A stretch of DNA of 61,810 bases, taken from a virus. The notes beneath the pieces are model-generated. The model did not search any database, was not told the DNA's origin, and saw only the letters and a program-made list of their open reading frames with translations. This document shows positions 24,201 through 33,300 of this stretch, in pieces. Position 1 is the stretch's first letter; each line of letters opens with the position of its first letter. The position numbers were made by a program, and so were the translations under genes. The DNA is taken from the IMG/VR virus record IMGVR_UViG_3300025853_000082, positions 1 to 61,810 of that record. One strand, given 5' to 3'.

Positions 24201-25806
24201 TGGTAAAGATAGAGTATATTATGAACCAAGTATTTTACCCTCAGCAAATCTTATTAGTGATATTGAATTAAATAGCACTAAATTCTATGTTGATACACTA
24301 AAACCATTTTTTGACAATGCAGCTGAACAAATAGATGAAAATGAAAGAAATGTTATTAAAATTATAGATTCTAGAGAAAAGACTCCAGCAATAGCAGGAA
24401 CATGTCAAGTTTCTAATGGTGAAATTATAAGTATTCCCGTTATTGATGGTGGAAGTGGATATGAGAGTGTTCCAAATGTTACTATTCAATATCCATTCTT
24501 ATCAAATCCATTACCAAGAACAATTGAATTGGTAAATATTGCAAATATTACAGGAACTATATCTACTGTTGGAGTTTCAACTGCTATTATAGGGGAACAA
24601 ATTTTAGGAAGTATTAGTGGAGCATCTGGAATTCTTGCGGGAATAACTACAGATAATGTTATTGAAGTTCTTCCCACTAATTTACATTCATTTGTTATTG
24701 GAGAGGAAGTAAGTTTATTTGAGTCGGGATTTAGTGCGGAAGTTTCTTCGACAGATTCTTTAGAATATGCCACAGCAACTGCAAATATCAGCGCAGGGCA
24801 AGTTGATAGCATTACAGTCACAAATTCTGGAGTTGGGTATACTTATGGTCCAATAAAGAAACTGAGAGTTGTGAAGAATGGTACTGGATATCCTCCGGTA
24901 ATAAATGAGGGTAATGGAACTTTTAGTGGCGCAAGACTTAATAGTCAAACTGGAATTGGTTTAAATGCCTCAATTGATGTTAATTTAATTGTTGATCCAA
25001 TCACTGAAAATTTAATTATTGACTCTGCAAATATTGATATAGTAAATGCAGGATTTAGATATTCTGTTGGCGATATTGTTTACGTAGATACTTTTGATAA
25101 TCCTGGAATTGGACAAACATTTAGAAACTATCGTTTGAAAACTCCAATAATATATGAGGTCATTGAAATTAATGAACCAAAAGTGTCAATTGATCCACCA
25201 ACTTCAATTACTGAAGTCATAAGAGATGTTCAATTTGCAGGTGATTATGGAGTTGTTGTTGGAATATCTACAGCCGATAGGGTTACAATACCTGGAGAAC
25301 CACCCGGAATTTCATTGGATTTATATATTCCAGAAGATTCGATTCTGAGAGATGAAGTTTATATTGGAGATACTGTTGTTGGTTCTGCAATAACAATAAG
25401 TCAACTACAAGCAGGAGACTATTTGCGTTTATACAATTCAAGAGTTGGAAATTCTCCAAACTCTTCTTTCAAGAATACTGGATCTATACTATCAAATTCT
25501 TCCAATTTAGATAATGTCTATCAAGTCATAGACTCGCAAATTATTACAGTTAATTCCAATTTTTATGGATCTCTATTATTTGTCAATAGAATTCTTTGTG
25601 CAGTTGCTAATTTGGATTCCGTACCAACTTTACCTGCGAATGATATTTCGATAGATGGTAATATTGCTGAATTTAGTTGGGGAAAAATTGATAATTTGGA
25701 TAAGAGAGTATTTCCAAAAGAGTTTAATATTGACCAAACGATAAATCAAAACAATCCAGTTGTTCAAAGATTTAATGCTCTAAAATTTTCAAATTATGAT
25801 TATTGA
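12256..25806 (+). CDS. 7: Giant baseplate wedge protein gp7 (4,516 aa)
   Basis: This gene lies five bases after gp6 and before gp8, the place of gp7, but is over four times the length of T4 gp7 (1,032). The N-terminus (SNVVKNQLPNFVRETYPLVE, then LFQEYYAGLEYQGGVLDIL) is the usual start of cyanophage gp7. From about residue 60 the protein is a string of beta-rich modules. Some are 'IDSEV.LYKS' units, some are GSGY-type repeats (for example near residues 1100-1200 and 4060-4220), and some are 'LGEEVFTSSGFTG' units. A YHYH-type domain lies at about residues 1283-1302 (IIGWAYDGNPIYGPFG). gp7 builds the outer wedge arm. The reading frame is unbroken. Confidence 0.85.
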   Translation: MQSTRVKISNVVKNQLPNFVRETYPLVEKLFQEYYAGLEYQGGVLDILQNIDKYVKLDNIASLIEYTELTQDISFADDSIRVSSTRGFPDSYGLIQIDSEVILYKSKTYNTFNDCVRGFSAITSYEDGLDFQKTNASDHLNSASVKNLNILFLNEFFKKIKTQFAPGFENRKFFSSDTLSVNKNLLIKQLKDFYTSKGTDASYKILFKALFGDDVKVIKPRDYLIRPSDAQYRINQELVIEAIEGDPKDLVNTTIFQNTLSIDGEEFISSAYGTVNKVETITRKDKTYYTIGLDFDFNKDINLRGSVYGEFVIGPKTIILERIDIGSSSITVDSTYGFPETNGKLVVYYEDGTTQQIDYQRKNLNQFLGCSGINRNIDSKTEIYLDYVCEGGLTVGNDENPIKFRITGVLSDPVVDKNSRYIVPGNRINLRTLGKDIKDPQFNCWRLNISPSYKIKNLSLINTLNNIFRVQLSDKHLFNLGDGARLISTSGLLNEYKAVVESIVDDFSINVSLPFNFDSTQEYNIEREISKFTYNYNSEVFDNNDIYITDTQNTYRDSGGSLYLASQSLPKYGKESLIITDDTVVLGEDFFISEEQNPSNPQILDKVLNIGKNAFVTGDALYYQSGEGVNSLNIANGVYYVKALGTFSNSTKIKLSSSRSNLDNNIFIDVSVNSPTSKLTGNQNKIFKSTNELIFFQNQSENSNQNFSRKISPKNIFKKVSSPEIPKEKTLTPSGTIGVLANGVEIANYKSNDFIYYGSIQKIDVKSLGSGYDVINPPILNISDKSGTGASVISHVQGFLEKIDVLGGGFDWDGIPEIKISGGNGFGAIAIPEMTVFDHFVEFVANTNQIDVTTATPTSGNITFSIKHKFYEGERILYDYTDAPLEGLEREIDYFVSPETDFTLKVYKNFTDSINRENAIEFELDSLASGKHFLKSANKKSTIGSIKITRTGENYTNKKIVFSNSNVDLYKNSIKIEDHGYKTGEVIVYNSSGSPISGLSTNTEYYVNVINSNEFNLCGINTVPGNPPDFNLKRSIFVNFENFGSGSYEINYRPIRVDIVGNFKNKSLPLDDIKPNIIPAFRGSIVSTCIENSGLNYGSSDILNYNRQPNIEVRNGSGAELKAIISNGQIKRVLIVNGGSFYNSTPTIEIQGEGSGAKLVPIISNGRIVEVNVISEGINYKTNGTLLNVISSGSGASFDAVIQKWNVNSVERAILKKQILNNDVFLLDTKNEYGERITQITHSYAPRRLREDLLVSKRIGGNDFYKKDLEIVDGRESITSEYHSPIIGWAYDGNPIYGPFGFANPSGGGSIKKLSTGYRTISGTNRPSLNDFPLGFFVEDYVFVGDGDLDDYNGRFCVTPEFPNGIYAYFSSLGGYDAQFSTTYLRPSFPYFIGNYFKSKVIDFNFDISANQNIISFEENQLIRNTNQYNLLSDTSTYNYIFNPIEYENQLNSVSRTQRGIIETVDVISGGENYKVGDIIEFGEDENGNKSFAEVSEVKGKDVTSIILDSFGIENVEFGTSNNKNTIIGISSSPHGLNDNDVVNIIGLNELLTNKEKNVTSIVDVTSNRLVLNQELGVSTPNESEKITVVGNLKPTAIRSNDVYKIFNGNDVEFFKILNVDPINSQIRVLRSGVTTSYPSGTSLIEDPRVISVSSVDNNSTITYSGEKDYPVNKELYFNPEISVGVGTTTTNAFIEKNSSNYQCGISSDSLVANDPNFKVGLVFNNLTNVSAFRVGDYVSLTGSTDTTFNSIIDKIKVLNVGINSIVLDYNVSSLTTDQIISIAGSGVTSYVDKWITRSIPSRSIYLKDHRIKTGDRLLYKNNGGSSILVSGPVALDDFDNLYAYAFDENHIGISTQYVGLSTTGEYLNPETNESLLYFVSSGTRDYHSFRTDLEVQKGILTRNIARVNTSSDPSLFYNENIFVNLKSNEQISVKVKYNDANRRLVFNPKSYNNTNLDKNTLIINNHGYFTGQKIIHNTLSPTDLENDKIYYVVVENENEFKLSLTYEESIRRNPVVIDLTTPLFGEISEVNPNINLYRNDTVNFDLTDSSLSFISNQSSVPAFDFDIYEDENFLQKFLKTKDDSSFEVTKTGVIGVTNNAKVTLSINDTTPKKLYYKLTLVNTSLSVPISKTEYRIDDDNIKENSTITILDSVYSGHNKVSFTGTSFFDYFLKKKPEKSFYSGTNASILYTTDSYSTLGEITKASVLSRDRKYRVLPGITSITSKTGTGALLFPSSNKIGSVAKVDLKNIGFDYSVDYSLRPTGNLPQLINVEPLSIFESIKVVSTGKDYTLTPNLVVIDGLSGKVDTQSELKFVPEEVKVEIIQNSSGLFNKTPIIIPINNSNGITVSSVSYVPEDKILTFTLNQGFSSTADFPFDDGDRVLLENFKVNDVNVDPITNEVTFNENVKGINSSNYNYALFTVSNVAKGIGGNVSRFSIDMSEYLEGDEIPGEYRPVNTFGYFVPEKYFPTFNITLQKNNFILGEEVFTSSGFTGIVEYWDRDNEFVSVLSGDKFITGDRITGRTSNLSGIVGKVQFYDAEYKVGSSSVVSRGWDTRVGFLNDNTQRIQDSFYYQYFSYDLKSKTQFSEWQDAVSSLNHASGFKKFSTFEVESTPDEVNRTSISYSELNSVSDIFSIVDINSYVDFDMVSENTYLLDGRTVSDQVVFNTIPVQDYAESINNRVLVIEDISSQFNNVPRDERFVVVDKFPIFQTRYRKYFAYVKDKLFFNERQFGLISLIHDDLEGYIGQYGQVETFGELGTFEFRIRGFFGEITFNPFDFEFNDFDIELVSYSLFDTFVGLGSTSQETYSLGTVVTFTNQTASISAGTTSAIEIARVGTEYKANKLLTTLNDENGDYRESVELNIVSDGNDVYITEYGKLFTKALNPPIGYAAYSARISGDDIIVEATPSVSYGATLEVNTVSTSIDTDFDAIDTDLLVLSNTRLESGIVNIGITTNTAEVHRHNRVYGGAYYYAVVTSNFGGFNSKLQALEIVTVNNDSDAYITVYGSVLNDPTVNTLGDFSVSVSGKNCILSFTPAVAGENIAIKFFYQGVKTITENPENPDELILDLNESQINSYTTDYIGTQNEIKRKFDLFYDGYPILRRTFNASSFTSVDLNNDKLIIPNHYFSTGEEVTYDTNGDDPIGIALTSVPGIGLTDILPTKLYIIKDNNLSVRVAASASQALKSVPDYLDLISYGTGTTHTLTGKRGNERSLITIDNMIQSPIVSTSFETTLAEPLGLKDVRVKVTNPDVFVGGDVFRVDDEILRVKVVGFGATNTLLVNRFWLGTLPSTHDIGAGCTKYSGDYNIVDNTIHFYDAPYGKVPITPKDPKPDEVDFVGISTSSSFSGRIFNKSGQINGLSPTYSDNVLVDDISEQFTGIRSEFTLTSTDPALSGVSTSNLFVLIKNILQIPFDEQRNIDGAFTLGQTPGGDPTIIFKQSQEVSNLEDINSTNLPSGGIIVSTGSTFGHGYQTLRTPGASVTIDNTGSISNITIGSTGSGYRLVDGKEIFVTTSTISSSGSNILTINEERSLFDKLPYSSRPLCSTGIGTICNDLEISSYDPITSTITLSDNLDEDIPSGSIVSIKLTELTSEIVDIGIRTESTVDYDVNYIGFTTVISGSISTNINFVNPGISFTSFYDVFETLSSEPSSIGSTVVYVNTVRNINNINNYISINNDKNVKIVGIGNTFITIDTPLTSNILSNEKVTIRRFSPPEIVFDSPIGYYEIPLIYSSTSPSIGIGTGAKINLVVGEEGRVIDFKFTNNGYGYRPFEVLTVPTGGLTGIPLDQSTAFEEFKLFIDDVYDTKFSAWSIGDLQVIDNFDDLFDNSRRVFPIKINGEQKSIRAKKGSNIDIQAVLLVLYNDILQVPGKGYTFTGGSIITFPEAPKFGDTVSIIFYRGNGDTDVVDVDVLESVKIGDSIFITSDDKKLIQNERIVSDVVSSDFVNTLIYNDRGISNDFELLRPITIAKQTEDFVIDNQFIGKDRVYYEPSILPSANLISDIELNSTKFYVDTLKPFFDNAAEQIDENERNVIKIIDSREKTPAIAGTCQVSNGEIISIPVIDGGSGYESVPNVTIQYPFLSNPLPRTIELVNIANITGTISTVGVSTAIIGEQILGSISGASGILAGITTDNVIEVLPTNLHSFVIGEEVSLFESGFSAEVSSTDSLEYATATANISAGQVDSITVTNSGVGYTYGPIKKLRVVKNGTGYPPVINEGNGTFSGARLNSQTGIGLNASIDVNLIVDPITENLIIDSANIDIVNAGFRYSVGDIVYVDTFDNPGIGQTFRNYRLKTPIIYEVIEINEPKVSIDPPTSITEVIRDVQFAGDYGVVVGISTADRVTIPGEPPGISLDLYIPEDSILRDEVYIGDTVVGSAITISQLQAGDYLRLYNSRVGNSPNSSFKNTGSILSNSSNLDNVYQVIDSQIITVNSNFYGSLLFVNRILCAVANLDSVPTLPANDISIDGNIAEFSWGKIDNLDKRVFPKEFNIDQTINQNNPVVQRFNALKFSNYDY

Positions 25807-25826
25807 TTTTTATCCACAAATCGCTT

Positions 25827-25834
25827 TATAAATA
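25827..25834 (+). promoter_or_regulatory. Late promoter TATAAATA before gp8
   Basis: A perfect TATAAATA lies 18 nt upstream of the gp8 ATG, in the 46-nt gap after the giant gp7. It resupplies transcription after a 13.5-kb gene. Confidence 0.8.
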
Positions 25835-25852
25835 ATCAAAAAATGTTAAAAA

Positions 25853-27370
25853 ATGTCGGCAATTATAACTGACCAACTTAGAATATCTAATGCTTTGGGA
25901 TTTATTGATAAAGTAAATTCTGTGGACAATGCATATTATGTTTTTCTAGGTCTTTCAAATTCAACTGAATATTCCAGCACCTGGGAAATTAACCCACCTT
26001 TCCCAAGAGATAATTTTAATGAAGAAAACAAAATTTGGGATACTATGTTTTCTTTGAAAAAAATTTCACCAGGTGATGTTTCTCCCGTTATTAGAAGAGT
26101 TAACTGGGAATCCGGAAGAACCTATGATATGTATCGCCATGATATTAGTATTGATAAGCGTGCAAATCAAACAGATTCCACTACTCTATATTCTTCGGAT
26201 TATTATGTAATAACCCAAGATTATAGAGTATACATATGCTTACAAAATGGAACTACTCCAGAATCTCCTAGAGGAAATCCATCTTTAGACGAACCAACAT
26301 TTACTGATTTGGAACCAAGAGCTGCTGGAACTAGCGGTGATGGATATATATGGAAATATCTTTACACTATAAGACCAAGTGAAATTATAAAATTCGATAG
26401 CACAAATTTTATTCCTGTTCCTAGGGATTGGACTACAAACGGAGATTATTCTTCAATAATACAGAATGCTTCAACTAGCGGACAATTAAAAATAGTAAAT
26501 GTTTTAGATAGAGGTACTAACTTAGGAGCACCTGGATTATATCAAAATATTCCAATTAGGGGTGATGGAGATGGAGCTACCGTTACAATCATTATTGGGA
26601 CTGATAGAACTGTAGATAGTGTATTTGTTTCTAATGGTGGTAGTGGTTACACATATGGAACAGTTGATTTATCAAATTCTGGATTATTTTTAACAGATGC
26701 TCCAGCATTTGATGTAATTATTCCCCCAAAGGGTGGTCATGGATTTGATATTTATAGAGAACTTGGTTCCACCAACGTCCTTTTATATTCTAGAATTGAA
26801 AATGATATTGGAAATCCAGATTTTATCGTTGGCAATAAAGTTGCTAGAGTTGGAATTGTAAAAAATCCAGAGGCATTTGATTCAACTTCAATTTTAAATA
26901 TTGAAAAGGCAAGTTCTGTTTATGCTTTAAAATTGGAACCAAATACTCAAACTATTTCATCAAATGAGACTTTCGTTCAAACAATTGTTGGAGTTGGAAC
27001 TGCAGTTGGAAGAGTGGTTTCTTATGATGTGGAAACCAGAGTTCTAAAATATTGGCAAGATAGAACATTTTATGGATATACAACATCCGGAATAACAACA
27101 AATGCACCAAATGGATATGAGCAAATTGAGTTTTCAACAGATAATAATATACAAATTAACTCCGTGACTATTCCAGTGGATAATAATTTTAGTGGTATAT
27201 CTACTGTAATAAATAATGGTACTGTATACCTTGGTCAAAATTTTGAAAATGGATTTGCTAATCCGGAGGTAAAAAAATATACAGGTGACATTATCTACGT
27301 TGATAATAGACCTTCAATTAGTAGATCTTCAAACCAGAAAGAAGATATTAAAGTCGTTTTACAATTCTAA
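25853..27370 (+). CDS. 8: Baseplate wedge subunit gp8
   Basis: A 505-residue protein, larger than T4 gp8 (334). Family features: the N-terminus ITDQLRISNALGFIDKVN, RRVNWESGRTYDMYRHDI, GDGYIWKYLYTIRPSE, and the C-terminus TGDIIYVDNRPSISRSSNQK followed by EDIKVVLQF, which aligns with T4 'GEMIYMENRPPI...EEINILFTF'. The extra length is a middle insertion with a GSGY repeat (SNGGSGYTYGTVDLS) and a 'VGVGTAVGRVVSYD' unit shared with gp7 and gp14. gp8 dimers bridge gp6, gp7 and gp10 in the wedge. Confidence 0.93.
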   Translation: MSAIITDQLRISNALGFIDKVNSVDNAYYVFLGLSNSTEYSSTWEINPPFPRDNFNEENKIWDTMFSLKKISPGDVSPVIRRVNWESGRTYDMYRHDISIDKRANQTDSTTLYSSDYYVITQDYRVYICLQNGTTPESPRGNPSLDEPTFTDLEPRAAGTSGDGYIWKYLYTIRPSEIIKFDSTNFIPVPRDWTTNGDYSSIIQNASTSGQLKIVNVLDRGTNLGAPGLYQNIPIRGDGDGATVTIIIGTDRTVDSVFVSNGGSGYTYGTVDLSNSGLFLTDAPAFDVIIPPKGGHGFDIYRELGSTNVLLYSRIENDIGNPDFIVGNKVARVGIVKNPEAFDSTSILNIEKASSVYALKLEPNTQTISSNETFVQTIVGVGTAVGRVVSYDVETRVLKYWQDRTFYGYTTSGITTNAPNGYEQIEFSTDNNIQINSVTIPVDNNFSGISTVINNGTVYLGQNFENGFANPEVKKYTGDIIYVDNRPSISRSSNQKEDIKVVLQF

Positions 27371-27376
27371 TCAATC

Positions 27377-30300
27377 ATGCCACAAGAAACTAATTTGAAT
27401 GTAACCCCATATTTTGATGATTTTGACGACAGGAAAAATTTTTACAAAGTTCTTTTTAAACCAGGGTATCCTATTCAATCAAGGGAATTGACAACACTTC
27501 AGTCAATTCTTCAAAATCAAATTGAAAAATTTGGATCTCATATTTTTAAAGAGGGTTCTCCCGTTCTTGGTGGCAATGTTGTTTATAATAATTACTATGA
27601 AGGAATTCAAGTAGAATCAAATTATCTTGGAATTTCTGTAGATTCTTATTTGGAAAATTTTGTCGGAAAATATCTTATTGGACAAGATTCTCAAGTAAAG
27701 GCTAGAGTAGAATTTATTTTACCTGCAGATGAGTCTCCAACTGCAAATACAATAATTTATGTCTCTTATAGAGATTCTAGTTTAACTGAGAATACTAGAG
27801 AGTTTAGTCCCGGAGAAGTTTTACTTTCCGAAGAAGATGTTCCATTCATATCTGGTGGAGTCACCAGTATTCAATCTGGTCAAGGAGTTTCTAGAGTAAC
27901 TCCCCAAGATTCTTCTATTATTGGATCTTCAGTAACTATTGCTTCTGGAGTTTATTTTATTAGAGGTTATTTTATAAATGTTAATGAAGAAACTATATTA
28001 TTAGATCCAATATCAAATAATGTAACTTATAGTGTTGGATTAAAAGTTACCGAAGATATTGTTACTTCAGATGATGATGAATCTTTAGTAGATAATTCTC
28101 AAGGATTTACAAATTTTGCAGCACCTGGTGCAGATAGACTTTCAATTTCAGTCTCTTTGGCAAAATATTCAATTACAGAAACCCAAGATGAAGGATATAT
28201 TGAGTTATTTAAGGTAGTTGATGGATCACCAGATAAAGTTCAAAGAGATGCTGAATATAACCTATTAGCAAATGAATTTGCTAGAAGAACTTATGATGAA
28301 TCTGGAGATTATTATGTAACTCCATTTAAAGTTGATGTTAAAGAGTCTTTAGATAACCTTAAAGGTAATAAAGGTGTATTTAAGCAGGGACAAATAACAT
28401 ATGGAAATAATACTGCAGATGAATCTTTGGGGATTTATAAAGTATCTCCAGGAAAGGCATATATTAGAGGATTTGAGGTAGAAATTCCAAATCCAACATT
28501 TATTGATTTTGCAAAACCAAGAATCACAAAAACTTTACAAAATCAAAGTATTGTATATGAAACTGGAGCAACTTTCACATTAAACAGAGTTAATGGAACC
28601 CCTTCTTTGGGAATTTCGACTGATTATACAGTAACTTTAAGATCTGAAAGATTGGGTTCAGATATAAATGCAGAACCTGGAAAAGAAATTGGTCTTGCTA
28701 GAGTTTATGATTTTGCTTTAGAGTCTGGTTCTTACAATTCAGTATTTCCATTTTCAAATGAGTGGGATATTACTTTATTTGATGTGCAACCTTACATTGA
28801 ATTAAATTTAAATAATCCAATTACTTTAGATGTTCCTACCTTTATTAAAGGTAGTTCTAGTGGTGCTTCGGCATTTTTAAAAGAGTCTGTAGTAAATTCT
28901 GGAATTATTACTGCGTACAATGTTGAAGGAAAGTTTTTGAGAGGTGAAAAATTAAGTTTTGATGGAATTCAAAATAATAGAATTATCAAATCATTTACAG
29001 AATATGATATTAATGATTTCAAATCAATTTATGCATCTCCAGTTGGATCTGGAGTAACTTTTAGTGCAGATTTAGTACAAAGACCAAAATCATTTGCCGG
29101 TTCTGTGTCTATTTCTGATGGATCATCAGGAATTAGCACTGTAACAAGTTCTGATTTTGTATTTTTTGGTAATGTAAAAGAAAATGACATTGTAGCATAT
29201 TCAACACCAGGAGATATTGTACCTACTTATGCAAAGGTAAATTCAGTTTCTGAAAAGTCTTTGGTAATCGAATCTGTTACACCAGTTGATGGAGTTTGCG
29301 TATCTTCTCTCCCAACTTCAAATCTAAATGTTTCTGATTTTAGAATTTTAAAATCAGGACTGCAAGATTCTTCGGATAATACATTATATACTGTATTTCC
29401 AAAAGATAAAATTTCTTCTGTTGATTTAGAAGATTCTGAAATTATTATTAGAAAGCAAAGGATAATAAACATTTCAAACAATTCTTCAGGTACTATTATT
29501 CTTCCTGCAAATGAAAGATTCTTGCCATATGATGAAGAAAGATATTCTGTTGTGTACACTGGAGACGGGGCTACAGATCCTCTTACAGAAGATAAGTTTC
29601 TATTTACTCTCGGATCTCAAAGTTTACAAATTAATGGGTTAGAAGTTTCAAGTGGAACTGCAATTTTAACTTATACCATTAAAAAATTAAAAGTAAGTTC
29701 TAAGGTTAAGAAAAGAAATAGAGTAAATTCAATTATAGTTGACAAATCCAAGTATGATTATTCTGGAGTTGGACAAACTACAATTAATGATGGTTTAGAA
29801 TTTGGTAATTATCCTTATGGAACAAGAGTGCAAGATGAGGATATTTGTCTAAACTTCCCAGATGTTACAAAATTATTGGGAGTATTTGAAACATCAAGTG
29901 CTACAGATGCTCCAACTCTTAAATCAATTACTTTAGATTTGGGAGCACTTTCAACTGCAAATCTAATATTGGGAGAAGAAATTGTTGGTCAAACTAGTAA
30001 TTGTGTAGCAATTCTGGTAGAAAGAATTAATTCAAATACTGTAAGTTATATTAGTTTAAATTCTTCAGAATTTACTTCTGGTGAAGGAGTATCTTTCTCA
30101 GATTCAAATGTAATTTCAACAATTAGTTCTTTGAATAGAGGTAATTGTAAAGATATTACCGACAATTTTACATTTAATAATGGTCAGAAAAGTACTTTCT
30201 ATGATTATGGAAGAATTATCAGAAAAGAAAGATCTAGAGAACCTATCAAAAAATTAAAAATTGTTTTTGAATCAACTTCTATAGATCCAGCAGATGAAGG

Positions 30301-33300
30301 AAGTTTCTTTACTACAAATTCTTATGAACAATTTAATTACTGCAACATTCCGGCATATGATGGTTTAAGAAACTATAATATTTTAGATTTAAGACCAAGA
30401 GTAACTCCTTATACAGTCACTGCTGGAGCAAGGTCTCCATTTGAATCACTATCAAATAATTTTATTAATGTTGACAACCAAAATACTCCAATTTTGGCAT
30501 CCGATGAAGATATTATATTAGATTTCTCATATTATCTACCAAGAATTGATAAAATTATTTTATCAAAAGAGGGTCAATTTGAATTAATGATTGGAGATCC
30601 TGCAGAAAATCCCCAGGCTCCATTAAATCTTTCAGAGTCTCTTGATATTGCTACAATAACTCTTCCTGCTTATTTCTGTACTAATGATGAGGTTAGAATT
30701 GATCTTGCTAAGCACAAGAGATATAGAATGGTCGACATTAAAAAATTGGAAGATAGAATAAAAAATCTTGAGTATTATACAACTCTTTCACTTTTAGAAA
30801 AAGAGACTGCTAGTTTTACTATAAAAGATTCCAATGGTCTCGATAGATTTAAATCTGGATTCTTTGTAGACAATTTTACAACTTTAATTTCACAAAAATC
30901 TTCATCTGTTGCAAAAAATTCAATTGACGTAGAAAATTCTCAATTGAGACCTTCTGTTTATACGACATCAATAGATTTAATTCTTGGACATACAAATTCC
31001 AATGGTTCAATTAATTTCAATGATGAAGATTTTGATTATAAGTCAAATCAATCTATTGTCGGAGAAAATGTTAGAAAATCTGTCGGTTCTGTTGGAAAGG
31101 GAATTTTAACATTAGATTATTCCGAAACTGAAGAAATAGTTCAACCATATGCAACTAGAGTTGAAAATGTAACTCCATATTTGGTCACTTTCTATGGTGG
31201 AGTTGCTTCTTTAAATCCATCTTCCGATATTTGGTTGGATCCTATTGTTTTAGATCCAATTGATTTAGGTGTTCAACAAGGAGAAACTCAAATTGTTGAA
31301 GTTGAATTGGATGAAATTCCAGATCCAAACTCCGGATGGGCTCCAGTTATATTTGGTGCTTGGGAAACTTCATGGACAACAATATCTGCCCCAAGAGAAG
31401 TTTCTAGAGGTCCAAAATATGAAAAGAATGGAAAGTGGTATCAAGATGTTGTTTACGCTAGAGATAAAGAAGGTTTTAAAACTAGAATTGGTGATACCAA
31501 CAGAATTACATTCTCAGATACTTCAGTATCATATGGAGAAAATATAGTAAGTATTGATATTGCAACATACTGCAGATCTAGAAATATTGAGTTGGTTTCT
31601 AAGAAATTGAAACCTTATACTCAAATGTATACTTTCTTTGATGGTCAAAGAGTTGATGAATTTGTAGTTCCAAAACTTTTGGAAGTTGAAATGATATCTG
31701 GTATTTTCCAAATCGGAGAGACTGTTAGAACTCTCAAAGCACAAGATGCAACTGGAAATGCAAATATTAGATTCCGTCTTTGCCAACCAGATCATAGAGG
31801 TGGTAGATATGATTCTCCAACAGAAGTATATTCTTTTAATCCATATACAAGAACTGCAGATGTTCCAACAAGTTATTCTGAGTCATCAACATTTTTAAAT
31901 ATTGATACATTTTTATTGGCTGAAGAGGCAATTGGAGAATCTTTTGGATATGTTTCTTCTGGAATGCTTTTAATTGGTAACACTAGTAATGCTATTGCTA
32001 GAGTTCAACCTGTAAGATTGGTCACGGATAATGTTGGAACAGTAATTGCATCTTTATATATTCCAGATCCATCTGTTCCAAAGAATCCAAAATTCACTAC
32101 TGGTGCAAAGATTGTAAGACTTTCAAGTTCTCAGAGCATTTCCACTGTTCCAGGACTTCTAAACAGTTTGGCTGAAGCAGCATTCTTTTCAAAAGGTACT
32201 ATTAAGACAACTCAAGATTCCTTTGCAACCATTAGAGATACTATAAAAGAAGTTGGAACATTATCGCAAACAATTCCAATTTCAACAACAGATTTTTCAC
32301 AACCTGTTTCGGTTGAGGTTCCTGCTCCCCCACCAAAACCACAACCACAACCATATCCAACACCAAAACCAGAACCATCACCATCACCAGAACCAAAACC
32401 TGGTCCAAAACCATCTCCTGGTCCAAAACCTGGTCCAAAACCATCCCCTGGTCCAAAACCATCTCCTGGTCCAAAACCATCCCCTGGTCCGAAACCATCT
32501 CCTGGTCCAAAACCAGCATCAAAGAAAATTGAACAATTTAAATTATATACAGTTCCAGGAACATATACATTTACTGTTCCAAAGGGCGTAACTTCTATTG
32601 AAGCTTCTGGAGTTGGTGCCGGTGGTGGCGGTGGATATGGTAAAGGAAACAAGCCTGGTGGCGGTGGTGGAGGTGGTGGAGTTTGCTCCAAGAAAATTTC
32701 GGTAAATCCTGGAGAAGTTTTAACGATTCAAGTTGGATCTGGAGGAAGAGGTGCATCTTCAGATAATAAGGCAACTAATGGAGAATCAAGTTTTGTCTTA
32801 GGTAAAAATATAGTTGCTAGAGGTGGTGTTGGTGGATCTAGCACTTCTAAAGGTAAAGGTGGAAGTAATAGTGGTGGTGGTGGAAAAGGTGAAGATGGTA
32901 GATATGATAGAGATGATGATGATAGAAAAGGTGGATATGGTGGAGGTGCAGGTCGTAGAGGTGGCGGAAACTGCGGTCACCCCAAAGATAAAGATTGTTC
33001 TTCGGCAACTGGCGGAGTTGGTGGAAATGGTATAGAATTTGCAGGATCTGGTGGAACTAATGGTGAAGTTCCCGATTGTGGAGATAGAGATGGTGGAAGA
33101 GGTGGAACTTTTGGTGGTGGCGGCGGCGGTGGCGTCAAAAACGGAGCAGGTGCAGATGGTTCTCCTGGCGCATTCTTATTGAAGTGGAAAGAATCTAAAG
33201 ATACTGCATCATCATCACTAATTCCACCTGTAGGATTAGATCCATTAGCACAATCATTTACTATTAGTGCCAAAGAGGGAAGATTCGTAACTGCAATTGA

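Noticed and set aside
32212-32691. Minus-strand glycine/proline-rich frame
   Set aside because: It is the reverse complement of the PGPKPS stalk and glycine-rich domain of the DUF4815 protein and has no start signals.
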